A stretch of 64,000 nt of DNA from Venturia oleaginea (GCA_013176395.1 JABMLP010000020.1:992001-1056000), one strand, 5' to 3'. Counted from the first letter of the stretch, positions 48,211 through 60,033 are shown. Translations and numbers: made by a program. The notes: generated by a model from the letters alone, not told the origin.

Positions 48211-49745
48211 ATGCAGACTCGAAATCCAAGCTGGCTGTTGCAGCTTCCACACTCAATTCGCCCTTTCTGTTATCAATTACACAATGCTCAACGCGCGCGA
48301 ACATTTGCTTCGAGCTCTAAGAGGCTAGCTGGGCAACCTGATCTCTATGATGTGGTATGTGTTGGAGGAGGCCCAGCAGGATTGAGCTTGCTTGCTGGAT
48401 TGAGTATGCACCATTTGAATTTCACATATTGAAAGATCCTAACCGTAATCTTGTAGGAGCCTCTCGCGCAACATCAAATCTCAAAGTCGCCGTCGTCGAA
48501 AGCCAGGACTTGGCCAAAACGAAGCTCCAGAATCCATCGCCAACATCGTATTCGAATCGATGTAGTTCTCTAACACCAGCCTCCGTTCGATATCTCAAGG
48601 ACATTGGTGCATGGGAGCACGTCGACCAAAGTCGAGTCCAGCCGTACCATGGCATGCAAGTTTGGGATGGACTATCAGACTCGAGAATCTCATTCGACTG
48701 GGCGCAAAATACTGGAGCATCGAGCTCAAGTACAATTGCATACATGATCGAAAACACAAACATCGTCACTGCTTTACAGAACCGGCTTGCTAAGTTAGGA
48801 GGATCCACTATCGCCTCACCTGTGAAGGTCAGTTCTATAAACTTTGGTGAGGAGACGGAGAAATTAGATCTCAGCTCTTGGCCTGTTGTCTCTCTCGACA
48901 ATGGACAACAGCTTGCAGCTAGACTTCTCGTGGGTGCAGATGGCGCGAACAGTCCTGTTCGAGCATTTGCAGGAATTGAAAGTCGAGGATGGGATTATGG
49001 CAGAATGGGGCTTGTGGCTACACTGAAGTTGTCCGACACATTGGCAGAACATTCGCTACAGAAGACAGCATACCAACGCTTTCTGCCAACAGGCCCGATC
49101 GCAATGCTACCACTTCCAGGAAACATGGCCAGTCTAGTGTGGTCTACGTTACCGAAGCATGCCTCTTTCCTCCGCTCCCTCAATTCCGAAGACTTCGTAG
49201 CAACAGTGAATGCCGCTTTCCGTCTCGGTACGACAGACATAGCATACCTTCACACCATTCCTTCCGGCCAGAAAGAGGAAGTAGTGTGGAGGTTACAACA
49301 CGCACCCGTGGACGAATCGAAAGTTCCACTAAGCGTGGAGGCAGTACAACAAGGCAGCGTAGCACCTTTTCCTCTCAAGATGAGACATGCGGATACATAC
49401 ATCAGCGAACGAATCGTCCTTGTCGGCGATGCAGCACATACAATCCATCCGCTTGCAGGGCAGGGTTTGAACCAGGGACAAGGAGATGTAGCATCTCTTG
49501 TTCGCACCATCGAAACCGCTGTAGAGACTGGGCAAGACATTGGATCATTCCTCGCGTTAGAACAGTACAATAGCGAGAGATACGCAGCAAACAATGCCAT
49601 CATGGGTGTATGTGACAAGTTACACAAGCTCTATAGCTTTGAGTCGACGCCTGTCGTTGCCTTGAGGTCGTTGGGACTGAAGGCTGTTGATTCTATGGGA
49701 TTCTTGAAGGGCTTCCTGATGAGGAGGGCAGCTGGAGGTGCGTAG
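48211..49745 (+). CDS. coq6: Ubiquinone biosynthesis FAD monooxygenase Coq6
   Basis: Exons 48211-48403 and 48457-49745 give 493 residues. The N-terminus (about 45 residues, Arg/Ser/Gln-rich, no acids) looks like a mitochondrial presequence. The FAD-binding Rossmann motif is YDVVCVGGGPAGLSLLAGL; the second signature GADGANSPVR and the third, VLVGDAAHTIHPLAGQGLNQG, are both intact. Coq6 hydroxylates the ring C5 of the CoQ head-group precursor in the inner mitochondrial membrane CoQ synthome. ATG 48211 is taken as the start because it opens the presequence; the frame is open further upstream, but without a good Met context. Confidence 0.96.
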
Positions 49746-50235
49746 GAATATGGCACGACATGTTCGAACACACTCAAATATATTTTGACAAGCAAACGAT
49801 ATAGTTCAAATTGGTACCTCAGCAGTTCGGCCTCAGCGCTTGCGAGAAAATCTGTCCCAGCCTACAGTATATACTCGTGGTCCAGCAAAGCAAGCCTGTT
49901 GATTCACTGTCTCTACAATTGTTTCGAAATTGAAGGCACCATTGGTTTTGATATCCCGTTATTGGAGAGCGATATCGACCATTTTTTCACCGGTTTGATA
50001 GTTACATCTCGTCAGCAATTTGTCGCCTTCGATCTCCAATTGAGAGTTTCAGTTCGGATTTCAGGTCTTGCCGAAGGGCAGTCGATTGACGTCAATCGCC
50101 TGTCACTAAGAGAATAGAGATGTAGTAATCCAAGACATTCGAATCGAGTCCGGGCGCTCAAATTGAACTCGGGACGTCGAATTTTCCGTCAGGTTCGTTC
50201 CAGAGGGTCAGGAAATTGATAGCCTTGAAATCGAC
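49746..50235. other. Intergenic, no gene recognised
   Basis: Convergent 3' flanks of coq6 and the phosphoesterase gene. Confidence 0.5.
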
Positions 50236-51449
50236 TCATACGTTTTCCTCCTTTGGCAAATCAATATCGACCAACCACCCCGCGCCATTGGCATTATACT
50301 GCAGATCCATGATGCAGCTATTCACAAGCAACGTCTCCTTCCCTTCTTGCAGTGGTCTCGGGCCACTGCTACTCACATCCACAAACGCAGCGTGCCTGTC
50401 CACCGTCGCCTCGTCGACTGGCGTTTGGATACCGTCATCGGCAGCATCAAGCTGGCCAACCATTTCACCCCCCTCTCCGACCGTTCCACTCCCTGTACCC
50501 CATTTCACAATCTCTGCGCCCCAGGCTTCATGAATATGCCCAAAACAGTGTAGTTTGGGCCTCACGCGATTGAGTGCTGTGAGAAGATGAGGGCAACCGG
50601 CTTGCGTCCCATCCGAGCATTTGTCTAGATGCATATGAGGTGGTCCATGGGTCATCATTATATCCACTTTGGCACCTTCGGGAATAGGATGAGGATCTCG
50701 GTAACTCGGTGCTGGAGAGATTTGGCTATCACTAATCAAGTGGCGTGGGTTCCAACGATCCTCGTAGTGTGGGTAGTTGAATGCCCAGTCGTAGAATTCG
50801 GGTTGCCAGGGTGAAGCATAAATTGTGAACTTGGCACCAGATTTGAGGGTGAATGTATGCAGGCCTTCTGTGAGGTAGGTTACGCCTAAAACCCATTTTG
50901 TTAGACCATAGTCTCAGCTATAGGTATTGGAAATGGGGGTGATTGAATATATGAGGCATTGACACATTGTACATCGTTGACGGTTTTCATAGTCCAGATG
51001 GATGTCGATAAATTCCTAGCAGTTCGTGAAATCAAAATTGCCAGGAACACATCGAATACATGAAAAAATCCACACATACCTACAGACTTGGCCTCAGGGC
51101 CTGTCCAGAGAGCCTCGGCCTCGGCCGCGGTATTTTCGTCGTAGTCATCATCTTGAAGATCCTTCGCTGTCTTGGCCTCAAGGTAGTACTCCTTATGAAG
51201 AGATAGATCGTGATTCCCCGCAATGACCAATTTCAGCTCTGCATCTACATCCTTGAGCATGCCGAGTGCATTCCTGTACTCGTCCATTTTACCAAGCATA
51301 GTCAGATCCCCAGAATGGAGTAAGACATCTGCGTTAGGCAGGGGTGGACGGAACGCTCCTCCATTTTTTGAGTAGGGGTCGGCCAGAGAGCCTTGGAAGC
51401 CGTCGTGGGTATCGGAGATGATGAAGATTCGGGTTTTGATCGAAGCCAT
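50236..51449 (-). CDS. Calcineurin-like metallophosphoesterase
   Basis: Exons 51449-51080 and 50885-50236 (intron 194 bp) give 339 residues; a second in-frame ATG at 51485 would add 12. The metal-binding motifs are in order: FIISDTHD, LLHSGDLT, VIAGNHDLS, MMTHGPPH and CFGHIHEAWG. They form the two-metal centre of the superfamily. This group of cytosolic fungal phosphoesterases has no settled substrate. The intron is long and partly open, so a naive call may include PPFPIPIAETMV as an exon; the splice used here gives KSVGVTYLTEGLHTF, the family wording. Confidence 0.9.
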
Positions 51450-51485
51450 CCTACGTGCCAGAAAAGACGTTAGCAAGGTTGACAT

Positions 51486-52513
51486 CTTAGGAGAGAGGGC
51501 TATTGTCAGATGATGACTTTTTCGTCGAGATGGAAATGGCTAAATTCCTGGCAATGTTCAGAAAATGAATGGGCAGAAGCTGATCAACAGCGATGCAGAA
51601 TTCGAAGTATGTAATGGAGAAGAATAGCTTGAGTGGTCATCTCAAGGAAGGCTGGGAGATGGGCTCCTACATTGAAATTTTTCGCTTTTGAATTATCTTT
51701 GTAACTCTCTCCTGGTATGCTCGGTGACCACAGTGGGTATCGCTTGTGATGGAGATTCTTGTTCTGATGTTGAATTGTCGGATGGGATTCTTGAACTTGG
51801 TTAGCGATGGATGGCTCTCGATCGCTCGGACGTTCTTTCTCTCCCACAGCTGACATATCAACGCTACTTCTCTAACCCGTTGCACCGGGCGGGATGAGCC
51901 ACGCTGTCAAACAAACTTCTTGCGAGATTCGTCTGACTTCACAAGACAATTTTGAGTTTTCCCTACCAAGCAGCAAGAATATACTATCCAGGCAGCAGCC
52001 CCAAGAGCAGTATGAAAAGAATTTCGATGGTTTGTAATATTTCTATTGAAGTATTGCTAAAATTTCGTCTCTTAATTTTATTCATACAAACTTTCACAGA
52101 CAATATCACTTTCATTGTTAATACACCATGATCCCCATTATTTTGCACCGAGGTATTGGCAACAATGCGTCCTCCTGACTTGTGACATCTCACCAGGCAG
52201 AGAGTCAATGGCCTTATCAAAGCGACTTGATCTTGAATGGTTGTCGTTACCGAAGTATGGCTATTGTGTATTATGGTTATTGTTGAGCATATATCTTATT
52301 GTCAAAGCGACTCGATTTTGAATGGTTGTCGTTACCGAAGTATAGCTCTCATGTATGTCAAAGCGACTCTTCTGTGGCTGGATTCTCTATAATTACCAGC
52401 TTCGTCTTCTCTCTTTCTTTTGACTTCAAACCCGTTCTTTCTTCGCAAAGACAGCCCACCTCCAGATTTCTCATACCTCTTTCAAGTCACCTTATCCAAT
52501 ACCAATACCCAAA
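51486..52513. other. Divergent region with a near-direct repeat
   Basis: A ~40-bp imperfect direct repeat (CAAAGCGACT...TTGAATGGTTGTCGTTACCGAAGTAT) at about 52217-52258 and 52302-52343, with a third partial copy (CAAAGCGACT) at about 52358, lies 170-300 bp upstream of the Fic gene start. Leader-like CT/CA-rich DNA follows. No other gene. Confidence 0.5.
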
Positions 52514-53605
52514 ATGCCATTTCCACCATCCAACAAGGGCAAAGACAAACCAGCCTCCCTCGACGGTGCCTTTCCTGGTGTTTCGGTGCCACAGTCAATT
52601 GGCTCTAATGCCAACGCCAATCTCGACAAACAAATGGAAGACCTCAGCCTTGGAGGCACATTCTGTCGCGGCTGGCCTGGCTGGCGAAGCGTCAGGGATA
52701 AGCCTACCTCCAGATCTGAATCCATTGAGTTTACTCTGAAATTCTCAAATGAGTATAAAGAATATGCGAACGTCAAACGGCATCACATCGACGAAAGCTC
52801 AAAATCGATCACGGACAATTTCATCAACTCTTTTCGACTGGTAACGGAAGTAATCGTCGAGATTAAGCAACGCCTTGCATCGCGACCGAATTCAGAAGAG
52901 GTTATGAATGACCTGATGATAGAGGATATGTGCAAGGCCGTCTATGGATCCAACCTAATCGAAAAGGCTGGACAGCTCGGCTTCAATGTCACAATCGAGC
53001 TCTGCCGAAAAATCTTCCGTGGCGAGAACATGCCTTGCACGTACGAGGAGCGTGACGATGAATACCGCGCGAAGATCGAGACCCTCGTCAAAAAAGGCAC
53101 CAATGACACCACCGAGCGAGGCAGGCTCGAGATACGTTCTCGCAGAGAGATCATACAGCACGCCGTCGCATTTCAACATATCGTTGATGCTGTCGTCAAG
53201 CGTGACGAGCGCTTCACAGAACAGCAGCTCAAGGACACCCACAAAATTTTGACAGAAGATATCGAATCAGCATCTGGACATTCCAGCAGCAAGTACAGCG
53301 GAACGTACCGACAAAGCAACGCCTACGCTGGAACGTCCAAATTCGAAAAGCCTGGCAGCTAAACTCGGCTATGGCGTCGTTTGTCAAGCAGCTCAACAAC
53401 GACATTCATGAGGCCGAGAAGAAAAAAGATTTGGATCCGTTCGCCCTTGCCGCCAAGTACTGCGATCGATTCGTAAATATACACCCATTCGCTGATGGCA
53501 ATGGACGAATGTGCCGTCTGATCCTCAACGCCATCATGCTGAGGTATGCAGGCATTATTGTTCCATTGGGAGAGAAGAGTTCCGAAAGGGACGAGTATCT
53601 TCAAG

Positions 53606-53807
53606 TATCTGAAGTGGAACAACACAAAGTATGAATTCAATGAGTGACTGCATAACCCTCGAACTGAGTGGAAAATGAGGGCTATCTATACAAAGAGAGT
53701 GTACTGACGTAGGTTCTGAAACCGCAGAGATACCGAGCAAACAAGAGTGAGAACAAACAGATTTGAAACGACTTTGAAACCGTTGGTGTTACCACCATGT
53801 TGCAACA
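53606..53807 (-). repeat. 3' LTR of the copia element
   Basis: 202 bp, read on the minus strand as TGTTGCAACA...CAGATA. Next to it inside the element a purine-rich CTGAGAGGGTG fits the polypurine tract. Flanked on the outside by TSD TCAAG. Confidence 0.92.
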
Positions 53808-53990
53808 CACCCTCTCAGAAACGACACGTTGAGGTGCTGATTCTGCACATGAAGTACCAAGACTGGTGATTGGCAGAGATGTGATAACATGGTAGACGTC
53901 CGAGCCTATGAAATGAATGAAACATAGCCAAATGGCTAGCGTACTGAAATTGAACGAAAGGTAGTGATTCCGTGATACACCGATTGCAAT

Positions 53991-56900
53991 TCAGGAGGTT
54001 CTACCACCGATTGCTGCGTCAATGGGCTTGCTTAGGGCCTCGATTGCGGCCTCAAGGTTCACCATTCGGAGGAGATTAATGAAGTGTGTATGTGCCTGAG
54101 GTGTCAGGACTTTAGTGAGGCCATCTGCCGGCATAGAGTTGGTGGGAATCCACTCGATATTGATGTTACCGAGTAATACCTGTTCCTTGAGCCAACTTTG
54201 GTGGATGTCAACATGCCGAAGGCGAGTTTGTAATTTTGGAGAGTCGTCCATCATGAGGCGAATAGTCTGGCGATTGTCGCAGTAGATGTTAGCTTTGCCC
54301 TGGTGTAGATTGCAGTGAATTGACTCGAAGAACCGATTCCACCACATCATCTCTCGTGCGGCTGCAGAGAGTGAGAGTAACTCTGCTTCGGTAGAGCTAG
54401 TAGTAACAGTCTTTTGCTTACTCGCACGGTAATCGATAAGGCCGCCAAAGAGGAAGAATGTGAAGCCTTCTTAGGATCGTCGGTGTTTCGCTATCCTTCT
54501 ACCTACAGTCTCCCTCTAATGCTCAGCTTGTCTATCTGTTTCGCCTTATCCCTCAAGGCCAATGGGTTCCCTAAGTATGTTTCTGCTTGTGAAAGTTGCC
54601 TTGCACCAGATTCCTATGCGGCGGTGTATTTGGTTGTGTGATGCTGGAGACAATAGTAACCATCGTAGTCGTGATTTCGCTGCTTGGGTGTGATACTCCG
54701 GGTATGCTGTCTGGTAGCTGCCGTATTGTATGGCGCCGATCGTGCTATAGACCTGCCGTCTTATAGTCGGAGCCTATCTGCTGCTAGTCGCTCTCCCTAC
54801 TTGCTATATCGCGCTCCTACTCTTGCCAATGCCATAACTGGGACGCAACAGTCTGGGGAGAGGCTCAAGGCTACGTCTGCTGGCTTGTAGGGAGGGGATT
54901 TGCCGCCAATAAGCTCCTTCTATACGTCCTTACTGCTTACTGTGTTGCGCACCTACTCTTGCCAATGCCATAACTGGGACGCAACAGTTTGGGGAGAGGC
55001 TCAAGGCTCTGGACATCAGCTTGCAGCAGGACGGTTTGCGGAGACGATAGTAGATGAGGTTCTCTAGCAGCTGCCGTATCGTGTCGCACCGATTGTGTTG
55101 TAGACCTGTCGTCTTATAGTCGGAGCCTATCTGCTGCTAGTCGCTCTCCCTGCTTGCTATATCGCGCACCTACTCTTGCCAATGCCATAACTGGGACGCA
55201 ACAGTCTGGGGAGAGGCTCAAGGCTACGTCTGCTAGCTTACAGGGAGGGGATTTGCCGCCAATAGGCTCCTTCTATGCGTCCTTACTACTTACTGTGTCG
55301 CGCACCTACTCTTGCCAATGCCATAACTGGGAGGCAACAGTTTGGGGAGAGGCTCAAGGCTCTGGGCAACAGCTTGTAGCAGGACGGTTTGCCAAGACGT
55401 TGGGAGAGGTTGTCTAGTCGTTGCAGTGGTGTGTGGTGCCGATTGTTGCGCACCGGGCGTCTGGTGTTTGAGTTGTGTTGAACGTCGGGTGTCAAGATCG
55501 TCCGCGAAACTGGCATCTGAGGAGCAGATAAAGAAGTCATTGACGTCAGAATCGCCGCTGTACTGATAGCCGTAAAATCTGGTAGTCCAGAGGTAACGAA
55601 TGCATTGATTTGCAGCGTCAATGTGGTCCTTGCTGGGGTTTTGGAGGTGTTCAGACAGGATAGAATGTGCTTTTGCCACATCTGCCCTGGTAATGTATGA
55701 TGCAAATCCGATGGAACCGACCTTCATCTGGTAGTTGAGGATGTTCGATTGTGATGCCTGAGCCGTGTTCTTTGGTAAGTCTCGTGCAGGCATAGGAGAC
55801 CAGGTCTCTCTGCCGGTGTCAAGTCCAAATCGGGAAGAGATCTTGTCAATATATGCATCCTGAACGAGTGAAATTGAGCGATTCTCACGGTTCCTGACAA
55901 TCCTGATTCAGAGGAAGTATTGAGGTTCACCGAGGCGCTTGATTTCGTATTCTGCAGCGAGGGCGGCCTCAAATTCGTCAATAAGGTGCGTCTGAGAGGG
56001 AGGGCAAGCTGCAATGATATCGTCTACAAAGAACAGCACAATGAGGCTATCTTTGATAAAGAGACAATCGATTCCTGGGACTGGCTTAAGGCCGAATTTG
56101 AGCAGTGATTTGGTGAAGTGTTGTTGCCAAAGGTAAGGTGATTGCTTGAGTCCATACAGCGCTCTTCGAAGACGAATATAGCCTCCTGGAGGTCCTGAAA
56201 AGCCCTCAGGATAGGTGATGTACACAAGATCCCCTAATGAGGCGTTGATGAATGCATTGACCACGTCAGATTGTCTCATTTCCAGGCCAAAATAGGCAAT
56301 GATTGCAATGAGTGCTCGGAAGATCATAGCAGCTAGAGTGGTTGCAGAGGTTTCTGCATTAGTGGTTTGAAGGTCGCCTCTGACTACCAATCTGGCCTTG
56401 TATGACAAAAGGTAGCCGTCAGAATCCTGTTTGTAGGTCCATACCCACATGGTAGGAACTGCTTTGTGACCCTCAGGTAGAGAAGTAACTGGTTCAAAAG
56501 TGCCTTGGGCAACAATTTTGCTATGTTCCTTCTGTGTAGTCTCAAAGAATCCTTGGCAGTGTGGATGTTTCAACATAGCCTTCCAGGTTTTCGGTGGTGG
56601 AGGCAGTGAGCTGACAAGAATCTTCTTCTGTTGAGAGGCAAAGGAGAGGGCTTGAGTGAGTCCTAAAGTGACACCAGAGAGGTCCTCAGTGGTGGTAAGG
56701 AGTCCTAAATGACGTTGCTTTCTCACCCTTTTAGTGGTCAGGATCTCGTCGTTGAGGATTGTTCGTTCAGGGCCATATTCTACTGTGTAAGATGATCCTG
56801 AAGGACCACGTACAACAGTAGGAGAAGTTGAGATTGGTGATCCAGTTTGTACTTCAGTCACACCCGTGACCGATGGAGTTGGTGATGGTGATGGGAGTTG

Positions 56901-59597
56901 ACCTGGCATTTCGCGAGATTGTTGGCTGCTTTTTGAGGGACCCTGGACTCTCTCAATCCTTGAAGTAAGCTCTGTGAGCTCAGATTCCGATTCTGAAGAG
57001 TCACTTGGCGTGTAAATTGGTGATGATGGTTCTTCTACATCTAAATGCATGCTTGTGAGACTGGGAAGAGGAGTCTGAATCTCAATGTAATCAGTCACCC
57101 TCTCAGAAACACCAAGTACAGGAATATCGTGATGTTTGTACAAGTGATTCTGGTCAAATCTGACATCCCGTGTCCGGATAACCCTGCGTTGAGATGGGAT
57201 CCACACCCAGTAGATACCTGTAGAATCAAAGCCGACGTAATAACCAATGAACGCACGTGGTTCCATCTTCCTGAGGCGGCGAGATTTCGGGATCTCTTTA
57301 TCAAGACAGTAGGCAACTGAGCCAAACTTGATAAGGTGGCGGCCATCAGGCTTCCTCTTGAACACCAGTTCAAAGGGAGTCTTCCACCCTAAGGCGGCAG
57401 TTGGTGTGCGATTCAGCAAAATTGCAGCGTAAGGCATGGTTGCAGGCCACATATTGAGAGGAATCCCTGCGGACTCAATGAGGCTTCTTGACACGGTGGT
57501 GATGGATCTCCCTGCTCTTTCTGCCTTGCCATTCTGGGCCTGAGTGTCTGGTGCAGATGGCTCTCTGATGATGCCGCGAATACGGAGTTCATAGTCAAAA
57601 GCATCATCTTTGAAGTCATCAGTCTGAATGTACTTGACCTTGAAACCCTAGTTCAATTCGATGATGTTCAAATGTTCCACCAAAACCTCTCTGTAGGATG
57701 ATTTTTTGGCGTGACTTGCACAGAGATGGAAGCGAGATAGTGTGAAGAGAGTATGGCAAGTATAGAAGTCATTGTTATAGCCTTCATCGTGATGGATCCA
57801 GTCAAAGGCAATTCGTTCAAATGGCTTTGAAACTGGTGTGCTTCTCTCTGGATAACGAGAGACTTGACGAGTCATCTTTGACACGGCACATGTCTGGCAG
57901 TCCGTAATGCACTCTGGCGCTGATGATTCATCTGTAACGAGGATGCCAGAGACGTTATCTGAAAGGTGTTTAATGGCTTCCTTGCTGATGTGACCGTAAA
58001 TCTCATGAACTGAACGGCCATCGGCGATCAATGGGGGTTTTTGACGAGCAGATTTTCGCACTGTGGTGGCCAAAGATTGGATAGGGATTGGGGTTGTTGA
58101 TGGAGTTGAAGATGGATTTTGAGCAACCACAAACATACCACCCTCTCTCCGGAAGAGGATTAGTAAGTTGCCCTGCTTGGTGATAGTTCCAGCAGAGAAA
58201 TCCACATTGAAGCCCTTGTCAAGAAGCTTTGAAAGACTTAACACATTGGTGGCGTAGTTTGGGCTCAAAAGAACTCCCTCAAGATGTGCATTTCCGCCAC
58301 CGGTTGGGGTCTGGACAGAGAATGACACCTTACCACGGGTAAGGATTGGGGTAGAGCCAGTGCCAGAGACTACCGACTCCCCTTCAGCAGCTGTCGAGGT
58401 TGCTGTAAAAATTGATGAGTTATTGGTGATGTGGTCTGAAGAACCACTGTTCAGGAACCACTTGTCATGATAACTGGAGGGAGTTTCAGTCACGAATGAG
58501 ACTGTGTGTGTTGTGAGTGAGATATTGGTTGGAGTTGGAGTTTTAGGTGTTGTGTTTGATGCATGGCGCTTGGCCCACCTTTCCAGATGTTTCTTTAGAC
58601 CACTTCTTGGTGTCTTCAGTGCAGTAGCAACCTTGGTTGCAATCTCAACATCTGCCTTCCATCCTGGGGAGCGGACTTCAGGGTGAATATAAGGGCAGTC
58701 ATCAAACCACTCTTTCGCTCCACAGATACAGACCGGTGTCTCTTTGGAGGTGGACCCATTGCCAGTTCCGGGTACGGATAGTTGTTGGCCGTTGAGGGTG
58801 GCAGTCTGAAATGATGTGCTTACGGAGTTGGTATTGCCCTTGCGGTGGGAGTTGATAGAGCGCTCAGCGTTGAATTCTTCGATAAGAAGCTGAATTATGG
58901 TGGATGTCTCTCCTCTTACCACTCCTTTGGTAATAGAGAGACGCTGTGATGAAGCCCAATTGCTGTCATAAGAAGACACTGCTTCAAGGAATGCATACAA
59001 AGGTCTCTCTCCACTAACCTCAGGCAAGTCCACCCTTACGGCGTCACGATAGGCCTTGTCCCACTTCATCAACCAAACCTCAATTGAGCTTCCTTTGGGA
59101 CCCTTGCAAACTGCTTGATATTCACGAAGAATCTCAAACTCCCTCGCTCTCGATGTCGGTGCTATCATGTCCTTCAAAGCCTTAAACATCTGATAGGCTG
59201 TAGAACAATCTGTTAGCAGTCCAGCGTAGTCTGCGGAGATTGATTCTTCAATAGAAACCATGCCAGCTTCAAGTTTTGAATCGGTTCGAGCCCAGAGCTT
59301 CCACTTGTCCCTGTACTCGTCCTGTAACATCTTATACAGCACCCGATCCTCTGAGGAGAGATCTGCTATACTGATATCCATCTCCATACCGCTAGCTCTG
59401 CTTGTTGCATCGTAGGGTACTGGAGGTTGAGGTTCAGAGGGAAGGATGGGTTCTGAAGATAATGCTGGATTGGCATACTTCCAGATACCAGCACGAGTGA
59501 GGTTGGCCTTGTGGCGTGCAAACCAGTCATCCCAGTCTTTTGGAGATGCCAGAATGACTTCTGAGGCCTTGAGGGTTCTTGTAGATTGTGCAGGCAT
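53991..59597 (-). pseudogene. Copia gag-pol polyprotein, interrupted
   Basis: One continuous frame from ATG 59597. Gag: WDDWFARHKANLTRAG. A CCHC-like segment: CICGAKEWFDDCPYIH. Protease site reads FLNSGSSDHI, with Asn where Asp is expected. Integrase: a zinc motif (HEIYGHIS...CITDCQTC), then D (FDWIHHD), D (YIQTDD) and E (QNGKAERAGR). RT: LFFVDDI. RNase H: TTSSTEAELLSLSA, ending at 53991. Stops inside the frame: TAG 57648-57650, TGA 55908-55910 and TAA 54471-54473; the first and last fit C-to-T change at CpA. The 1-kb insertion splits RNase H. Confidence 0.92.
54483..55482. mobile_element. Copy B of the 1-kb repeat, nested in copia pol
   Basis: 1000 bp, matching copy A (32402-33414) except for the 13 bp missing here. 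It breaks the RNase H region; flanking CGTCG (54478-54482 and 55483-55487) is a 5-bp target duplication, possibly 6 bp with the next G. Removing the insert and one CGTCG joins the copia sequence (DTRRS side to EGFTFFLFGG side). This defines the unit as a real insertion and not an assembly mix-up. Confidence 0.9.
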
Positions 59598-59812
59598 CGT
59601 GCAGAGCGTTTTGCAGCGATGGAGGTTGAAAAGTGATAATGTGTTGTTGGAACTTCCCTCGGAGGAGACGTCGGGGTCGGGGCAGAATAGCTGTAAATAC
59701 GAAAGATATGCGTAGATTGTGCCTGAATCAGCAGCTCTAGGCCTGACGAGGAGTATTGAACGAAAGCGGTAAGCTCGAAGTAGTTTAGCGTATTCTGATG
59801 GAGACCCTTAAG

Positions 59813-59831
59813 CGATAGCCGGGCTCATAAC
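59813..59831 (-). other. Primer binding site, complementary to initiator tRNA anticodon region
   Basis: Directly inside the 5' LTR the plus strand reads CCGGGCTCATAAC, matching the initiator-Met tRNA anticodon stem-loop (GGGCTCATAAC). Some copia elements prime from an internal cut in this tRNA rather than its 3' end (established for Drosophila copia). Confidence 0.6.
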
Positions 59832-60033
59832 TATCTGAAGTGGAACAACACAAAGTATGAATTCAATGAGTGACTGCATAACCCTCGAACTGAGTGGAAA
59901 ATGAGGGCTATCTATACAAAGAGAGTGTACTGACGTAGGTTCTGAAACCGCAGAGATACCGAGCAAACAAGAGTGAGAACAAACAGATTTGAAGCGACTT
60001 TGAAACCGTTGGTGTTACCACCATGTTGCAACA
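59832..60033 (-). repeat. 5' LTR of the copia element
   Basis: 202 bp, same as the other LTR except one G for A in the TTTGAAGCGACTTT segment. It carries the promoter of the element. Confidence 0.92.

Larger units (their letters stand above)
53606..60033 (-). mobile_element. Ty1/copia LTR retrotransposon, with nested 1-kb insertion
   Basis: The 6428-bp element is in minus orientation. The two 202-bp LTRs (53606-53807 and 59832-60033) differ at one base that I could find. A 5-bp target duplication TCAAG lies at 53601-53605 and 60034-60038. Gag, protease, integrase, reverse transcriptase and RNase H follow in the copia order. A copy of the 1-kb repeat (54483-55482) is inserted in the RNase H region. 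The near-identical LTRs suggest a recent insertion, but the pol frame already has stops. Confidence 0.95.

Noticed and set aside
50901..51080. Exon-like frame between the two phosphoesterase exons
   Set aside because: Skipping it gives the family's GVTYL wording in frame; the stretch behaves as an intron.
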